Positions 44,201 to 53,597 of a stretch of 64,000 nucleotides of DNA are shown here, in pieces. Where the stretch lies: assembly GCA_022402565.1 (NCBI GenBank), contig JAKRSC010000005.1:185870-249869 (forward strand). The letters run 5' to 3'. Below the pieces are notes generated by a model. The model worked only from the letters and a program-made list of their open reading frames with translations. It had not been told where the DNA came from and did no database searches. Positions within the stretch are counted from its first letter, which is position 1. Each line of letters opens with the position of its first letter. Origin of the DNA: Hydrotalea sp. (GTDB lineage: Bacteria > Bacteroidota > Bacteroidia > Chitinophagales > Chitinophagaceae). The position numbers and the translations under genes are program-made.

Positions 44201-47200
44201 TCCTACTAAAAAGCCCCTAACTTCTCCCATATTAGGATTACCCATGATACTATAGACACGTCCATTCGCACGCTGCTCCCTGTATATTTGCCCTATCTGT
44301 GTACCAGCATTATTCCTTCTTAGTTTTAGATCTACCAACTCTCTTAATGCAAAGTCTAAATTATTTTGAGCAGGCCATACAACAGTATCTTGTGCCCTAC
44401 TATAACTACCAGGCGGAGTTATTTTGAGCGGAATTTTTATTTCATAAAAGTTATTTAAAAAGTCTTGCCCTAATCTAACAACAAGAAATAAATCACCATC
44501 GCGAACAGGCCTACTTCCTACCACACTTTCAGCGTGTGCAAACATAGAAATCCTTCCATATTGGCGAATATCCATATTCAATGTTTTGAATACAGCTCTT
44601 GCATCACCGTTTTGCAAGTTTCTTAGTTGCATACTCAGAGCTTGTTCGTTTTGAAGAAGATTTATTCCATTATTACTCAATTGCTGAACACGTTCAATAC
44701 CTGGAGGAATCACATAATTTACAGGTTGTCGTGCTCCATTCTCTTCTAAATTAACTGCTAGGGTATTAAATTTTGTTCCTGTTGCAGTTGGATTAATAGG
44801 TCTATATTGACCCGTAGTATCTAAATCATAAATAAACTGGCGCCACTGATTACGAACCAAATCAAAACGAGCAAAACGAAGTACAACACTATCCTCAAAA
44901 TCGGTCATATACATTCTTACAAATCGTATTGATTTGAAATCTGGAATATTCCCAACTTTCCTACTGAATGCTCTTACTGGCACCCTAAATAAATACCAAT
45001 TTTCTTGTCTTTGTACACCATCTGCTGAATTAACATTCACTCTTTTTACATCGGTTATGTATTGTGAATTGGTCACATTCATTCCCGGATTCAAATCAAT
45101 TTCATACTCATAATACTCTTCCGTTTCATTCAAGGTATTATCTCTATTTAGATCTTCATTATCGGGGAATAAGGTTGCAGCCGGGGTAAACTGTCCAGAA
45201 CCTGCAGCCACAGGAGAATTACCCTGAGGGTTATTAAAGTTTTTATATCGTCCTAAAATTCCAACACCTGCAGCAGTATATCTATCATCTCTGAACCATA
45301 TATAATCATCGTTTGATGGATCAACCAATGCTTGTTGATAAACAATTGAGTTGGTACCAAAATTTTGAGCTAGTCTATTTAAGTAGAACTGTCGTTTTCT
45401 TCTTTCATCTTCATTACCCATTCCATCAAAACCTACATCTTGAAATGGTCGATCATTGGGATCGTTACTAAATGCTTGTGTAATTTGAATTGGATTGACC
45501 GGAGTTCTTCCCCAAGTTGTTGTACTATCAACAGCAGCAGGAATAGTGGGTGTGTTTAGTCCGTTTTCATAAAACCTTCTCCCATCCTTCAAAATATCTT
45601 CACTTACATTACCCAAATTCAATAATAGCTTTCCACCTCTACTATTTGGCTTTAAAATGAATGGATCCTGAATCCAAAACTCTACAAACTCAATATTAGC
45701 TGTTTCAAAATCGGTTTGATCTATCGCTCGCATAATACCTCCCCAGCGGCTTCGAGGTTGCGTAAGTCTTCCTTGAGCATTAATCTGGCCAGGTCTATTT
45801 TCAAAATTATAAGGACCTCTTTCAGTTGGATAATACGCCAAATCGAACGTGAATGTTTGAATATCAGTTATGTTAGTAGTTCTTTGCGGAAATAATTCAT
45901 TGGTGAATACTTGACGCACACGAGGATCACTTAACTCTGCAAGATTTCTTCTAAGTGGATTATTAGCACTGTTTTTGTCTTGCAAATTGGGTTCGATGTT
46001 ATACCATGCAAGCTTTGCTCTATTGAAATTATAATTGACAGAATCTGTGAGTGTAGCTTCAGGAAACCTAGTTGTGCCTTGAGGAGTAGATGCAAGAGCC
46101 CAAGCAACAAAAGGAAATCTTAAATCAATATTGTTTCTAGTTCCTTCAAAATCATCTATATAAATTAATCCATTTTCACCTCGTCCAATTTGAGGCGGAT
46201 GTCCAGGCTTTAACATGGCACCTTCACCATAAGCATTAATTGAAGACATGCCTTTAGGTTGATAAAATGGCAACTTTGAAAGCACTCTATTCAATCCGGG
46301 TAAATCAGATCTATAGCTGAAATCTACGCCATACATAGTATTGCGAATAGGATCATCACCAAAGTTCATTTTATTAAAGAACGGTCGTTCACCTAAGCGA
46401 ACAACTGACGCCCCAACTGAAAGTTTTCTGTTTGCTAAATAATCTAATCTTAAACCTGCGAAACCTCGTTGCTGCATTGCAAATCCTATGTTGTTTTCAA
46501 ATGAAACCTGCACAGGAATACCAGAGCTTAAAATTCCTTGATTAATTATTCTTACGGTACCTAAATTATAATCAACAATAAAATCTTCTCCTTCTCTCAA
46601 GATAGAACCTCCTGCTGAAACAGTAACCGAGCCGGGAGGAACGTTAAAAGTATTGAGTGAAATTTCAGAACCCCCAGCAGTTTTTGCTTGTCCTTGCATC
46701 AAGAACCTGTTTACGTTGGCATAAGTTTGTGCTATAGCCTTTATTGAATCATACAGTTGGTAATACACATACTTCTGCTTTAATGCAGAACTACTAGTAT
46801 TAAATGCTAGTCTATCTAAATCTCTACCAAAGGGTTCTAATACAGGAAAAATAACTTTCCCTTGTTGGGGAAGTACAGTAAACCCTTCTATAAAATCAAA
46901 CATCCCATCGGGCTGTGGATCATTTCTGTTGTTTAACCTGTCTAGTTGTAAAATGCGCAAAAGTGGCTGTCCTTCAACTGCAGCATCAGATTCAGGAAGA
47001 AACCTTTTTAATCCTCCACTAGGCTCCTCAAATAAAACATTAAATTGAAAGTTTTCTCTTTGAATACCTCCAAACAAATCCAATGAATACACATTCTTCA
47101 TCATTAACTGCCAGATAGGCAAATTAGGACGCTGAGAAGTAGCTTTTAATAACTTTAAGAACAACACTTGCTGAACGCCTCTTGCTGAATCTAATGCAAC

Positions 47201-48589
47201 ATCTTGTGAGAATTCACCAACTTGAAAAACGCGACCATTAAAAGTATACTGATAAGCTACTCCAATAACCTCATCAGGCGCAACATTTATATTCAATGAA
47301 ACAAAACCTACTTGTGGATTAAAAAAATATTCACTTGGATTCAGTTTTCTCGCAAAGGTTTTTTCAAAATCATCAACTGGCCTTAATCCTCTTGCTAGCA
47401 AACGTCCATTCACTAAAAAAGGATTCCTTGCATTAACATCTGAAGCTAATCCAGCATACAAATCATTTGCTCCATTAAAAGGAAGTGGTTGGTTTGTCAA
47501 AGAATTAATAGCGGGATTGTGTGGTTGCGTTTCACCCAAATCCATTAATCCTACAACATCTCTTACATCAGTAGTTGCGCCAGTTCTATTAGTTACCCAA
47601 ACTTCAATTCTTTGCAGTTGAACCTGTGAATTTACAACCGGCAACTGTTGCATAGTTCTGTTATAGGTATTTCTAAAATATTGTGCTAATAAAAAATGTC
47701 TGTTCTCTTCATAATCATCTAATCGCTTTTGGAAAGTATTGTTTGCTGCACCACCTTGTAAAGTCAATGATTGTCTTTGCGAACGTTGATTGGCTAAAGC
47801 ACCCGTTATGAATAGTTTCCCAAATTGAAGCTGAGTTTTAATACCAAACAAATTTTGAGCCCCCGGAATTAAACTACCCCTACTTTGAAATGCAATATTA
47901 CCCGCCTCAATACTTTTAATCATTTCATCATCCATACCCTTATAATCAAGTCTTAATTGATTATCGAAATTGAGGTTACTGAGTGTATTGTAACTAATTG
48001 GAAACTTGAGCTTTTCACCAATTTGTGCATTTACATTTAAATTGGCATTCATATCAAAGTCAAACCCTCCATTTCTTCTGGCCCTTTCAGCTAGTGTTGG
48101 ATTTTTGATGTTTTGTCCCTGATATCCTGCTAAGATGTTTAATTCACCTTGTGGCCGAATATCCACTTTTAATCCCCCTGGTGTTAATCCAAATATCCGA
48201 TCAAACAACCTATCATAAACCCGCATTTGTGGACGAGCAACTTTTTGATTCAATAGTCTAAGCGCCTCACTTCTATCTTGAAAATATTTTCTTTCTTGCC
48301 TCCTCGATTCCAGCTCCATCATTTCTTTCATACTCAAACGCATAGGCGACCTATAATTGCTAGATCCCACTTGCTCTCGAATGATATAAGATTTTGACTT
48401 AGGATCGTATTCAACCTGCCTCTTCAAAAAGTTGGTATCTCTTAAATCGAAGGGATTTTTTGGCGCAAATAAACCGTCGCCTCTCCTGTCTTTGATTGTA
48501 TAACGCAAAGAGTCTTTCTTCTGTGCAAATACTTGCACAAACGAACAGATAAGGATGATCCAAATAAATACTTTGCGTTGCCTGAACAA
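41297..48589 (-). CDS. sprA: SprA/Sov, outer-membrane translocon of the type IX secretion system
   Basis: 2430 residues, typical of SprA (the largest known single-chain outer-membrane barrel). Signal peptide about 1-22 (VQVFAQ). The N-terminal part carries the family blocks (LFDRIFGLTPGGLKVDIRPQG, IGEKLKFPISYNTLSNLNFDNQLRLDYKG, GSLIPGAQNLFGIKTQLQFG) and the C terminus ends in IQFRIALAQ. It exports proteins with C-terminal sorting domains and, in gliders, the SprB adhesin. No upstream ATG exists in frame, so a TTG at 48589 is the likely start. Downstream of ruvA by 41 bases, an arrangement I recall as common in Bacteroidetes. Confidence 0.95.
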   Translation of the reverse strand: MFRQRKVFIWIILICSFVQVFAQKKDSLRYTIKDRRGDGLFAPKNPFDLRDTNFLKRQVEYDPKSKSYIIREQVGSSNYRSPMRLSMKEMMELESRRQERKYFQDRSEALRLLNQKVARPQMRVYDRLFDRIFGLTPGGLKVDIRPQGELNILAGYQGQNIKNPTLAERARRNGGFDFDMNANLNVNAQIGEKLKFPISYNTLSNLNFDNQLRLDYKGMDDEMIKSIEAGNIAFQSRGSLIPGAQNLFGIKTQLQFGKLFITGALANQRSQRQSLTLQGGAANNTFQKRLDDYEENRHFLLAQYFRNTYNRTMQQLPVVNSQVQLQRIEVWVTNRTGATTDVRDVVGLMDLGETQPHNPAINSLTNQPLPFNGANDLYAGLASDVNARNPFLVNGRLLARGLRPVDDFEKTFARKLNPSEYFFNPQVGFVSLNINVAPDEVIGVAYQYTFNGRVFQVGEFSQDVALDSARGVQQVLFLKLLKATSQRPNLPIWQLMMKNVYSLDLFGGIQRENFQFNVLFEEPSGGLKRFLPESDAAVEGQPLLRILQLDRLNNRNDPQPDGMFDFIEGFTVLPQQGKVIFPVLEPFGRDLDRLAFNTSSSALKQKYVYYQLYDSIKAIAQTYANVNRFLMQGQAKTAGGSEISLNTFNVPPGSVTVSAGGSILREGEDFIVDYNLGTVRIINQGILSSGIPVQVSFENNIGFAMQQRGFAGLRLDYLANRKLSVGASVVRLGERPFFNKMNFGDDPIRNTMYGVDFSYRSDLPGLNRVLSKLPFYQPKGMSSINAYGEGAMLKPGHPPQIGRGENGLIYIDDFEGTRNNIDLRFPFVAWALASTPQGTTRFPEATLTDSVNYNFNRAKLAWYNIEPNLQDKNSANNPLRRNLAELSDPRVRQVFTNELFPQRTTNITDIQTFTFDLAYYPTERGPYNFENRPGQINAQGRLTQPRSRWGGIMRAIDQTDFETANIEFVEFWIQDPFILKPNSRGGKLLLNLGNVSEDILKDGRRFYENGLNTPTIPAAVDSTTTWGRTPVNPIQITQAFSNDPNDRPFQDVGFDGMGNEDERRKRQFYLNRLAQNFGTNSIVYQQALVDPSNDDYIWFRDDRYTAAGVGILGRYKNFNNPQGNSPVAAGSGQFTPAATLFPDNEDLNRDNTLNETEEYYEYEIDLNPGMNVTNSQYITDVKRVNVNSADGVQRQENWYLFRVPVRAFSRKVGNIPDFKSIRFVRMYMTDFEDSVVLRFARFDLVRNQWRQFIYDLDTTGQYRPINPTATGTKFNTLAVNLEENGARQPVNYVIPPGIERVQQLSNNGINLLQNEQALSMQLRNLQNGDARAVFKTLNMDIRQYGRISMFAHAESVVGSRPVRDGDLFLVVRLGQDFLNNFYEIKIPLKITPPGSYSRAQDTVVWPAQNNLDFALRELVDLKLRRNNAGTQIGQIYREQRANGRVYSIMGNPNMGEVRGFLVGVENALQADGQAVDAEVWINELRLSQLDERAGYAALGRIDMMLADLGTVSVSANMYTQGFGTIEQRVNERARDNLFQFDIATNIDAGKLLPQKSRLSIPVFASINRTIRTPEFDPYDRDVRFKEKIGLAPANKRDSIRNAAIDQTTIKTLNLTNVRIAPGAAKPKLWSLSNFDFSYSFTEFSQVSPLILQNKLARHRGGIGYTYNGENRFKEPFKKLIRNRSVWLNWIRDFNFNLQPSLISFRADINRQFGEFVPRIVNSFDNKVERVDTTYDKFFTFDRFYNFRWDVTRSVNFDFTATNFARVDEPNGRIDDRFKKDSMWGNFFRGGRNTQYQQRAVFTYTLPLNKLPLTDWITARYAYATNYNWQAASLIARSLGNIIENTQDNTLNAEFDFARLYNKSRWLRALENVSPQAPRGSKSSRTNLPGKNDVQDAPQNSNPLGTEIPSREEVVKGKSGKERKLALRKWRQLKRDVRLAKRMQLQNAPLQLGTFERAVGSIVTMVKRVSVNYTENYRSTLPGFMDSSRVLGNNFRSSAPGLGYIFGKQLDTSGLNNFAKRGLMSRDTLFNFLFRQNFEQRLNIAAQIEPVKELSIFVTLDKSFNKDYSQLFKDTLGGGRFRHLNPLAQGGFSVSYMAVSTLFRKFNPNEVSATFKEFENNRIIISRRVAESNPYWQALPDAQKFTPDGFARGYGRYAQDVLIPSFLAAYSGKDPNEVALMRQSNPNIRSNPFAGILPKPNWRLTYTGLTRIPAIAEKFNVISIQHGYNSRLSMNSFNSALLFQDPFGFNAPGFIDTISGNYIPFFLLPNLTLEESFDPLIGFDVTTQQQLNFKFEYRRSRQLSMSLVDFQLAESHTTAWNFGFGWRKRGFKLPFRLPGKQGKTLENDLNVQLNVSIRDNAISNSRLDQQNAYGTGGQKEISIQPAVDYVLNNRINIKFFFDQRRVIPYISTAAPITNTRAGIQFRIALAQ

Positions 48590-48629
48590 TAGCGATAGCC
48601 TTGGTTAAAGTAGAACTGCTGCTATAGGC

Positions 48630-49214
48630 TTATAAATTTTTGAGGGCTAGTTTAATAATCTCTTCAGTTTCTAAGGGTGAAGATAAGGATTGTATGGTTT
48701 TTTTAACAGTTTGTTCAGCTAATGGGCGTCCAATCCCCAACGCAATAAGCGCATGAATGGCATCCTCCTGTGGACTAGAAACTGTTGGAGTAATAGCCAC
48801 TTGCTCATGGTGATGTTTGACCAGTTTATCTTTCAACTCCAGTACCAATCGCTCCGCTGTCTTTTTCCCGATTCCTTTTATGCCTTCTAATTGTTTCGTT
48901 TGCTGCTGAACAATTGCGCGAATAATTTCCTCTGGACGCATTCCACTTAAAATCATCCTCGCAGTATTTGCTCCAACCCCAGAAATGCTTATTAGTTGTA
49001 AAAAGAGTTCTTTTTCTCCAACAGTTGAGAAGCCATAAAGCAACTGGGCATTTTCTGTTATATGCAAGTAGGTAAAGAGCTGTCCAGAGCCTTTACCTTG
49101 AATTTCAGCATAAGTATGACCGCTAATATGTAACTCATATCCAACCCCATTTACATCAACCACAACCCGCTGCGGTGTTACCATTGCAAAATTACCTCGA
49201 ACAAAAGCTATCAT
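48630..49214 (-). CDS. ruvA: Holliday junction branch-migration protein RuvA
   Basis: 194 residues. Domain I OB fold (MIAFVRGNFAMVTPQRVVVDVNGVGYELHIS), domain II with helix-hairpin-helix motifs (LISISGVGANTARMIL, EGIKGIGKKTAERLVLEL), flexible linker and domain III (EDAIHALIALGIGRPLAEQTV). It binds Holliday junctions and loads RuvB. Upstream of sprA on the same strand. Confidence 0.96.
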   Translation of the reverse strand: MIAFVRGNFAMVTPQRVVVDVNGVGYELHISGHTYAEIQGKGSGQLFTYLHITENAQLLYGFSTVGEKELFLQLISISGVGANTARMILSGMRPEEIIRAIVQQQTKQLEGIKGIGKKTAERLVLELKDKLVKHHHEQVAITPTVSSPQEDAIHALIALGIGRPLAEQTVKKTIQSLSSPLETEEIIKLALKNL

Positions 49215-49314
49215 ATCTCAAAAATAAGTGAAAATCAAGCATTTGAATAGATTACCTCTGTCAATTTCATGTTGATCTATAATAAAATCAGATATTTGCA
49301 GCCAATTTTATATC

Positions 49315-50304
49315 ATGACCCAAATTTCAGCAGCCATAACAGCAGTTGGTGGTTTCGTTCCAGAGTATAGATTAACTAATGCCATTCTTGAAACAATGGT
49401 GGATACAAACGATGAGTGGATAAGAACCAGAACAGGTGTTGAAGAGAGAAGAATTTTGAAAGAGCCTGGAAAAGGTAGTAGTGATATGGCTGTACCTGCT
49501 ATTCAAGAAATATTGAAGAAGAAGAATATGGCAGCAACCGAAATTGATTGTATTATTTGTGCTACGGTTACGCCAGATATGGTATTCCCTGCTACCGCAA
49601 ATGTTATTGGCGATAAACTTGGAGCAACAAATGCTTTCGGATTTGATGTAGGAGCTGCATGTAGTGGCTTTCTATATGCATTAACTACTGGTGCTGCCTT
49701 CATTGAAAGTGGTCGTTATAAAAACGTTGTTGTTGTTGGAGTTGATAAGATGAGTTCAATTATTGATTATACCGATAGAGCAACCTGTATCATTTTTGGA
49801 GATGGCGCTGGCGCTGTTCTACTCCAAACAAATGAAGAGGGTCTGGGGATTCGTGATAGTATTTTAAAAAGCGATGGACAAGGTCGTCATTACCTCCATA
49901 TGAAAGCTGGTGGAAGCGTTCGTCCAGCAACAGTAGAAACTGTAATGGCAAAAGAACATTTTGTGTACCAAGAAGGACAAGCGGTATTCAAATTTGCTGT
50001 TAAAGGGATGGCTGATGTTAGTGCTGAACTTTTGGAAAGAAATGGATTAACAGCTGATGACATAGCATGGCTAGTTCCACACCAAGCAAATCTCCGTATT
50101 ATAGATGCCACAGCTAATAGAATGGGATTGCCTAAAGAAAAAGTGATGATTAATATTCAAAAGTATGGTAACACCACAGCAGCAACTTTACCACTTTGTA
50201 TATGGGATTGGCAAGACCAATTAAAAAAAGGTGATAATATTGTTCTAGCTGCTTTTGGCGGAGGTTTTACCTGGGGAGCTACATGGATTAAGTGGGCTAT
50301 ATAG
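49315..50304 (+). CDS. fabH: beta-ketoacyl-ACP synthase III
   Basis: 329 residues, thiolase fold. Catalytic triad C116 (VGAACSGF), H256 (VPHQANLR) and N286 (KYGNTTAAT). It starts fatty-acid synthesis by condensing acyl-CoA with malonyl-ACP. Alone on the plus strand between ruvA and the second PUL; Bacteroidetes often have several FabH paralogues. Confidence 0.94.
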   Translation: MTQISAAITAVGGFVPEYRLTNAILETMVDTNDEWIRTRTGVEERRILKEPGKGSSDMAVPAIQEILKKKNMAATEIDCIICATVTPDMVFPATANVIGDKLGATNAFGFDVGAACSGFLYALTTGAAFIESGRYKNVVVVGVDKMSSIIDYTDRATCIIFGDGAGAVLLQTNEEGLGIRDSILKSDGQGRHYLHMKAGGSVRPATVETVMAKEHFVYQEGQAVFKFAVKGMADVSAELLERNGLTADDIAWLVPHQANLRIIDATANRMGLPKEKVMINIQKYGNTTAATLPLCIWDWQDQLKKGDNIVLAAFGGGFTWGATWIKWAI

Positions 50305-50310
50305 AGAAAA

Positions 50311-50349
50311 AAAATTAAAGGTGGAGGTTATTAGCCGTCCACCCTTTTC
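50311..50349. terminator. bidirectional terminator between fabH and the second GH3 gene
   Basis: Stem GGTGGA-GG (50320-50327) with CC-G-TCCACC (50335-50343). On the minus strand it is followed by TTTAATTTTTTT, and on the plus strand by CTTTTC. It serves the convergent PUL 2 operon well and fabH weakly. Confidence 0.7.
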
Positions 50350-50393
50350 ATTGAACAAACACAAACAATTGCTATTTGAAAGTTGAACAATAG

Positions 50394-52670
50394 TTACTTT
50401 AACCACTCAACTTTTTTATGCATTACTTTACCAGCGTTCGGGCCAATCATAATATCGAAGTAGCCAGGTTCCCAATCAAATACCAAAGCATCGTTATAAA
50501 ATTTTAGATCTTCCGTTGTTATAACAAAGCTAACTTCACGGCTTTCACCTGGATTCAATTCAATTTGTTGAAACCCTTTCAATTCTTTTACAGGCCTTAC
50601 AACTGATGCAGATATGTCACGCAAGTATAATTGCACAGTTTCCTTCCCTTTATATTGCCCAGTATTAGTAATACGTACTCGCACAGTTAGTTTTTGATTA
50701 CCTCTGATAATTGTATCAGATACTTCCATATTGCTGTAATCAAATGTTGTATAACTTAATCCATATCCAAAATGATAGTAAGGGCTATTTGGCAAATCGA
50801 TGTAAGCCGAAACATAAAGACTTTGAGAATCAGTTTGTGCTGGACGGCCAGTATTGAGGTGATTATAATAAATAGGTATTTGACCTTCTGTTCTTGGAAA
50901 TGTCATAGGTAATCTTCCAGAAGGGTTATATGTACCATATAAAACGTCTGCAATTGCATTACCTGCCTGAGTCCCTAACCACCATGTGTAAACTACTGCA
51001 GCAGAAGCATCAACAGCTTTATCAAATACCAATGGTCTTCCTGCATGTACTAATAATACTATGGGCTTTCCTGTTTTTGCAATAGCGTCAATTAGTTCTT
51101 GTTGTACACCAGGCAATCGCAGGCTACTTCTGCTTTTTGCTTCGCCGCTCATATCCCTGGCTTCTCCCACCGTCATTACAACAATATCAGATGCACGAGC
51201 AACTTCCAAAGCCGCTTCAAACCCTGATTTGTCAACTCCAGCAATATCACAACCCTTAGCATACAAAAAGCTATTGGTAACACCAGGATAATTTGTTAAA
51301 CCTTTCCATGTTGAAATAATTCGACTGGTATCATCTGGCCATTCAATACTCCAGAAGCCTAAGTGATCTTTTAAAGCATGCACAAAGGGGCCAACCAATC
51401 CTATTTTCTTTCCTTGCTTAGCAAGAGGTAACACTTGATTTTTATTCTTTAATAGTACTATACTTTTTCTTGCAACATCCCGAGCAGCCTCTAAATGAGG
51501 AGCATAATTCCAATACTTTTCTTGTCTTTTTTCATCTGAAAACCTGAAAGGATCTTCAAACAAGCCAAGTTCAAATTTTTTACGCAAAATTCTTTTTACA
51601 GCATCATCAACAACAGAAATCGGCACCTCTCCACTTCGTACCAATTCGGCAAGATGGTTTTTATAGGCCCTACTCTCCATATCCATGTCGCTGCCAGCAA
51701 GAATTGCAGACTTTGCAGCAGACCTTAAATTTTCAGAATAGCCATGAGGCACCATTTCACCAATACTTCCCCAATCACTTACAACAAAGCCTGAATAATT
51801 CCATTTCCCTTTTAATATATCTCTTTGCAAAAACTTACTTCCGGTTGCTGGTATACCATTTAAATCATTAAATGAATTCATAAATGTAGCAGCACCTGCG
51901 TCTAATGCAGCTTTAAAGGGTGGCAGATAAGTTTCCCAAAGAGAACGGATGCTCATATCTACGCTGTTGTAATCACGACCAGCAACAGCGGCCCCATAAG
52001 CGGCAAAATGCTTAGCACATGCCATAACAGCATCCAATGAACCCAACCCATTACCTTGAAAACCTTTTACCCTTGCCTTGGCGATCAATGATCCTAAGTA
52101 AGTATCTTCACCAGCACCTTCCATCACCCTACCCCATCTTGGATCTCTTGATATATCGACCATTGGAGCAAATGTCCAATGTATACCTGCTGCTGATGAT
52201 TCTATAGCAGCAATCCTTGCACTTTGTTCAATGGCACTTAAATCCCAACTAGCAGCTTCGGCTAACGGTAATGGAAATGTTGATCTAAATCCATGTATAA
52301 CGTCGTGGCCAAATAATAGAGGAATTTTTAATCTTGATTGCATGGCCAATTCTTGCAACTTTCTTGTATGTTCAACTCCGGTTACATTTAACATGGAGCC
52401 AATCATTCCAGACTTAATTTGACCTACTTTATCATTATCCTGTGTTATTGGACCTGTGAAAATCCAATCACTTGTGTACTGATTTAGTTGACCAACTTTT
52501 TCTTCAAGAGTCATTAAACGAAGAACAGAATCTACTTTTCTATCAATAGGATCCTTGACCTTCGTACGATTTTTTTGAGCTAATATATCCGATGGCAGTA
52601 TAAACACAAATAGCACTAGATATAACAAGCTAGCTATCCAATCTTTAGCCATTCCATTTGAAACTTTCAT
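50394..52670 (-). CDS. bglX: GH3 beta-glucosidase (BglX-like) of PUL 2
   Basis: About 758 residues from the ATG at 52670, which places the signal segment (WIASLLYLVLFVFILPSDILAQ) near the N terminus; an ATG at 52697 would add nine residues. Same architecture as the GH3 enzyme at 3944-6244: barrel, alpha/beta sandwich and fibronectin-III-like tail. The nucleophile is the Asp of FVVSDWGSIGEM (canonical SDW here), KHFAAYG is present, and the acid/base region is VGEARDMSGEAKSR. It probably cleaves beta-1,3-gluco-oligosaccharides released by the adjacent GH16. Last gene of PUL 2, 72 bases after GH16. Confidence 0.9.
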   Translation of the reverse strand: MKVSNGMAKDWIASLLYLVLFVFILPSDILAQKNRTKVKDPIDRKVDSVLRLMTLEEKVGQLNQYTSDWIFTGPITQDNDKVGQIKSGMIGSMLNVTGVEHTRKLQELAMQSRLKIPLLFGHDVIHGFRSTFPLPLAEAASWDLSAIEQSARIAAIESSAAGIHWTFAPMVDISRDPRWGRVMEGAGEDTYLGSLIAKARVKGFQGNGLGSLDAVMACAKHFAAYGAAVAGRDYNSVDMSIRSLWETYLPPFKAALDAGAATFMNSFNDLNGIPATGSKFLQRDILKGKWNYSGFVVSDWGSIGEMVPHGYSENLRSAAKSAILAGSDMDMESRAYKNHLAELVRSGEVPISVVDDAVKRILRKKFELGLFEDPFRFSDEKRQEKYWNYAPHLEAARDVARKSIVLLKNKNQVLPLAKQGKKIGLVGPFVHALKDHLGFWSIEWPDDTSRIISTWKGLTNYPGVTNSFLYAKGCDIAGVDKSGFEAALEVARASDIVVMTVGEARDMSGEAKSRSSLRLPGVQQELIDAIAKTGKPIVLLVHAGRPLVFDKAVDASAAVVYTWWLGTQAGNAIADVLYGTYNPSGRLPMTFPRTEGQIPIYYNHLNTGRPAQTDSQSLYVSAYIDLPNSPYYHFGYGLSYTTFDYSNMEVSDTIIRGNQKLTVRVRITNTGQYKGKETVQLYLRDISASVVRPVKELKGFQQIELNPGESREVSFVITTEDLKFYNDALVFDWEPGYFDIMIGPNAGKVMHKKVEWLK

Positions 52671-52742
52671 AGCAAACAGATTATACTGCCACTGCATCAG
52701 GCAACAGCAATTATATAAGAAAATTAAGTTTACTTCAAAAAC

Positions 52743-53588
52743 CTATTGAGGTATCATGCGATAAACCCGAACATAATCAACCAACATAGAAGTTGGAAAT
52801 GCATTTACATCTACTCCTTGTTGTCCACCCCAATTACCACCTATCGCAATATTGAAAATAAAATGAAATCTCCTATCAAAAGGCCATGCTGCAAAACCAG
52901 TGTTAGCATTGGTAAATTCAAAATACCTAACACCATTTATAAACCCGCGAATTGAAAAAGGAGTCCACTCACAACTATATACATTAAAATCATCTGTTGC
53001 CCCAGGAAGTAACATTGAATTACTTCTTTGGGTATTTATCATATGATTAAATGCATTAGTATGTATGCTAAAATGAATACGCTCGGGGTCATGTCCAACA
53101 TGTTCCATGATATCAATTTCACCAGACGCAGGCCATTGTCCATAATGATTATCAGTAGGCAACATCCAAAGAGCAGGCCATGTACCCCTGCCCTTTGGAA
53201 CTTTTGCTCTAATTTCAAATTTGCCATAAAGCCAATCTCCTTTACCTCGAGAAACCAGTCGTGCTGAAGTATATTGATTAGATCCCACGTTCTCTCTACG
53301 GGCAGTAATTACAAGGTTGCCACCAGTAACTGAAGTATTAGATCCATTTGTATAAAATTGAAGCTCATTGTTACCCCATCCACCACCACCAACGTCGTAC
53401 GACCACCTTGATGCATCTGGTTGATTTCCTGTATTGAATTCATCGGCCCAAACTGGCGTAGTTTCAAACTGCCAATTTTTATCTACAATAGGTGTTGGTG
53501 GTGTTACAACAGGCACTTCTTTTTTCTCAGTGCACCCAATTGCAATAATAATACCAACAGAAAAAACTATTTGAATGAAGTAACGCAT
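52743..53588 (-). CDS. GH16 endo-beta-1,3-glucanase-like lipoprotein
   Basis: About 281 residues from the ATG at 53588. Lipobox IAIGC, lipidated C19, followed by TEKK. The GH16 jelly roll covers about 42-280, with nucleophile, assisting Asp and acid/base in SGEIDIMEHVG (ExDxxE). WGNNELQFYT, GRGTWPALWMLP and the final VDYVRVYR strand are typical of laminarinase-type GH16. It would cut laminarin or mixed-linkage glucan at the cell surface. Ten bases downstream of the PKD lipoprotein gene. Confidence 0.92.
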   Translation of the reverse strand: MRYFIQIVFSVGIIIAIGCTEKKEVPVVTPPTPIVDKNWQFETTPVWADEFNTGNQPDASRWSYDVGGGGWGNNELQFYTNGSNTSVTGGNLVITARRENVGSNQYTSARLVSRGKGDWLYGKFEIRAKVPKGRGTWPALWMLPTDNHYGQWPASGEIDIMEHVGHDPERIHFSIHTNAFNHMINTQRSNSMLLPGATDDFNVYSCEWTPFSIRGFINGVRYFEFTNANTGFAAWPFDRRFHFIFNIAIGGNWGGQQGVDVNAFPTSMLVDYVRVYRMIPQ

Positions 53589-53597
53589 ATACACTTT

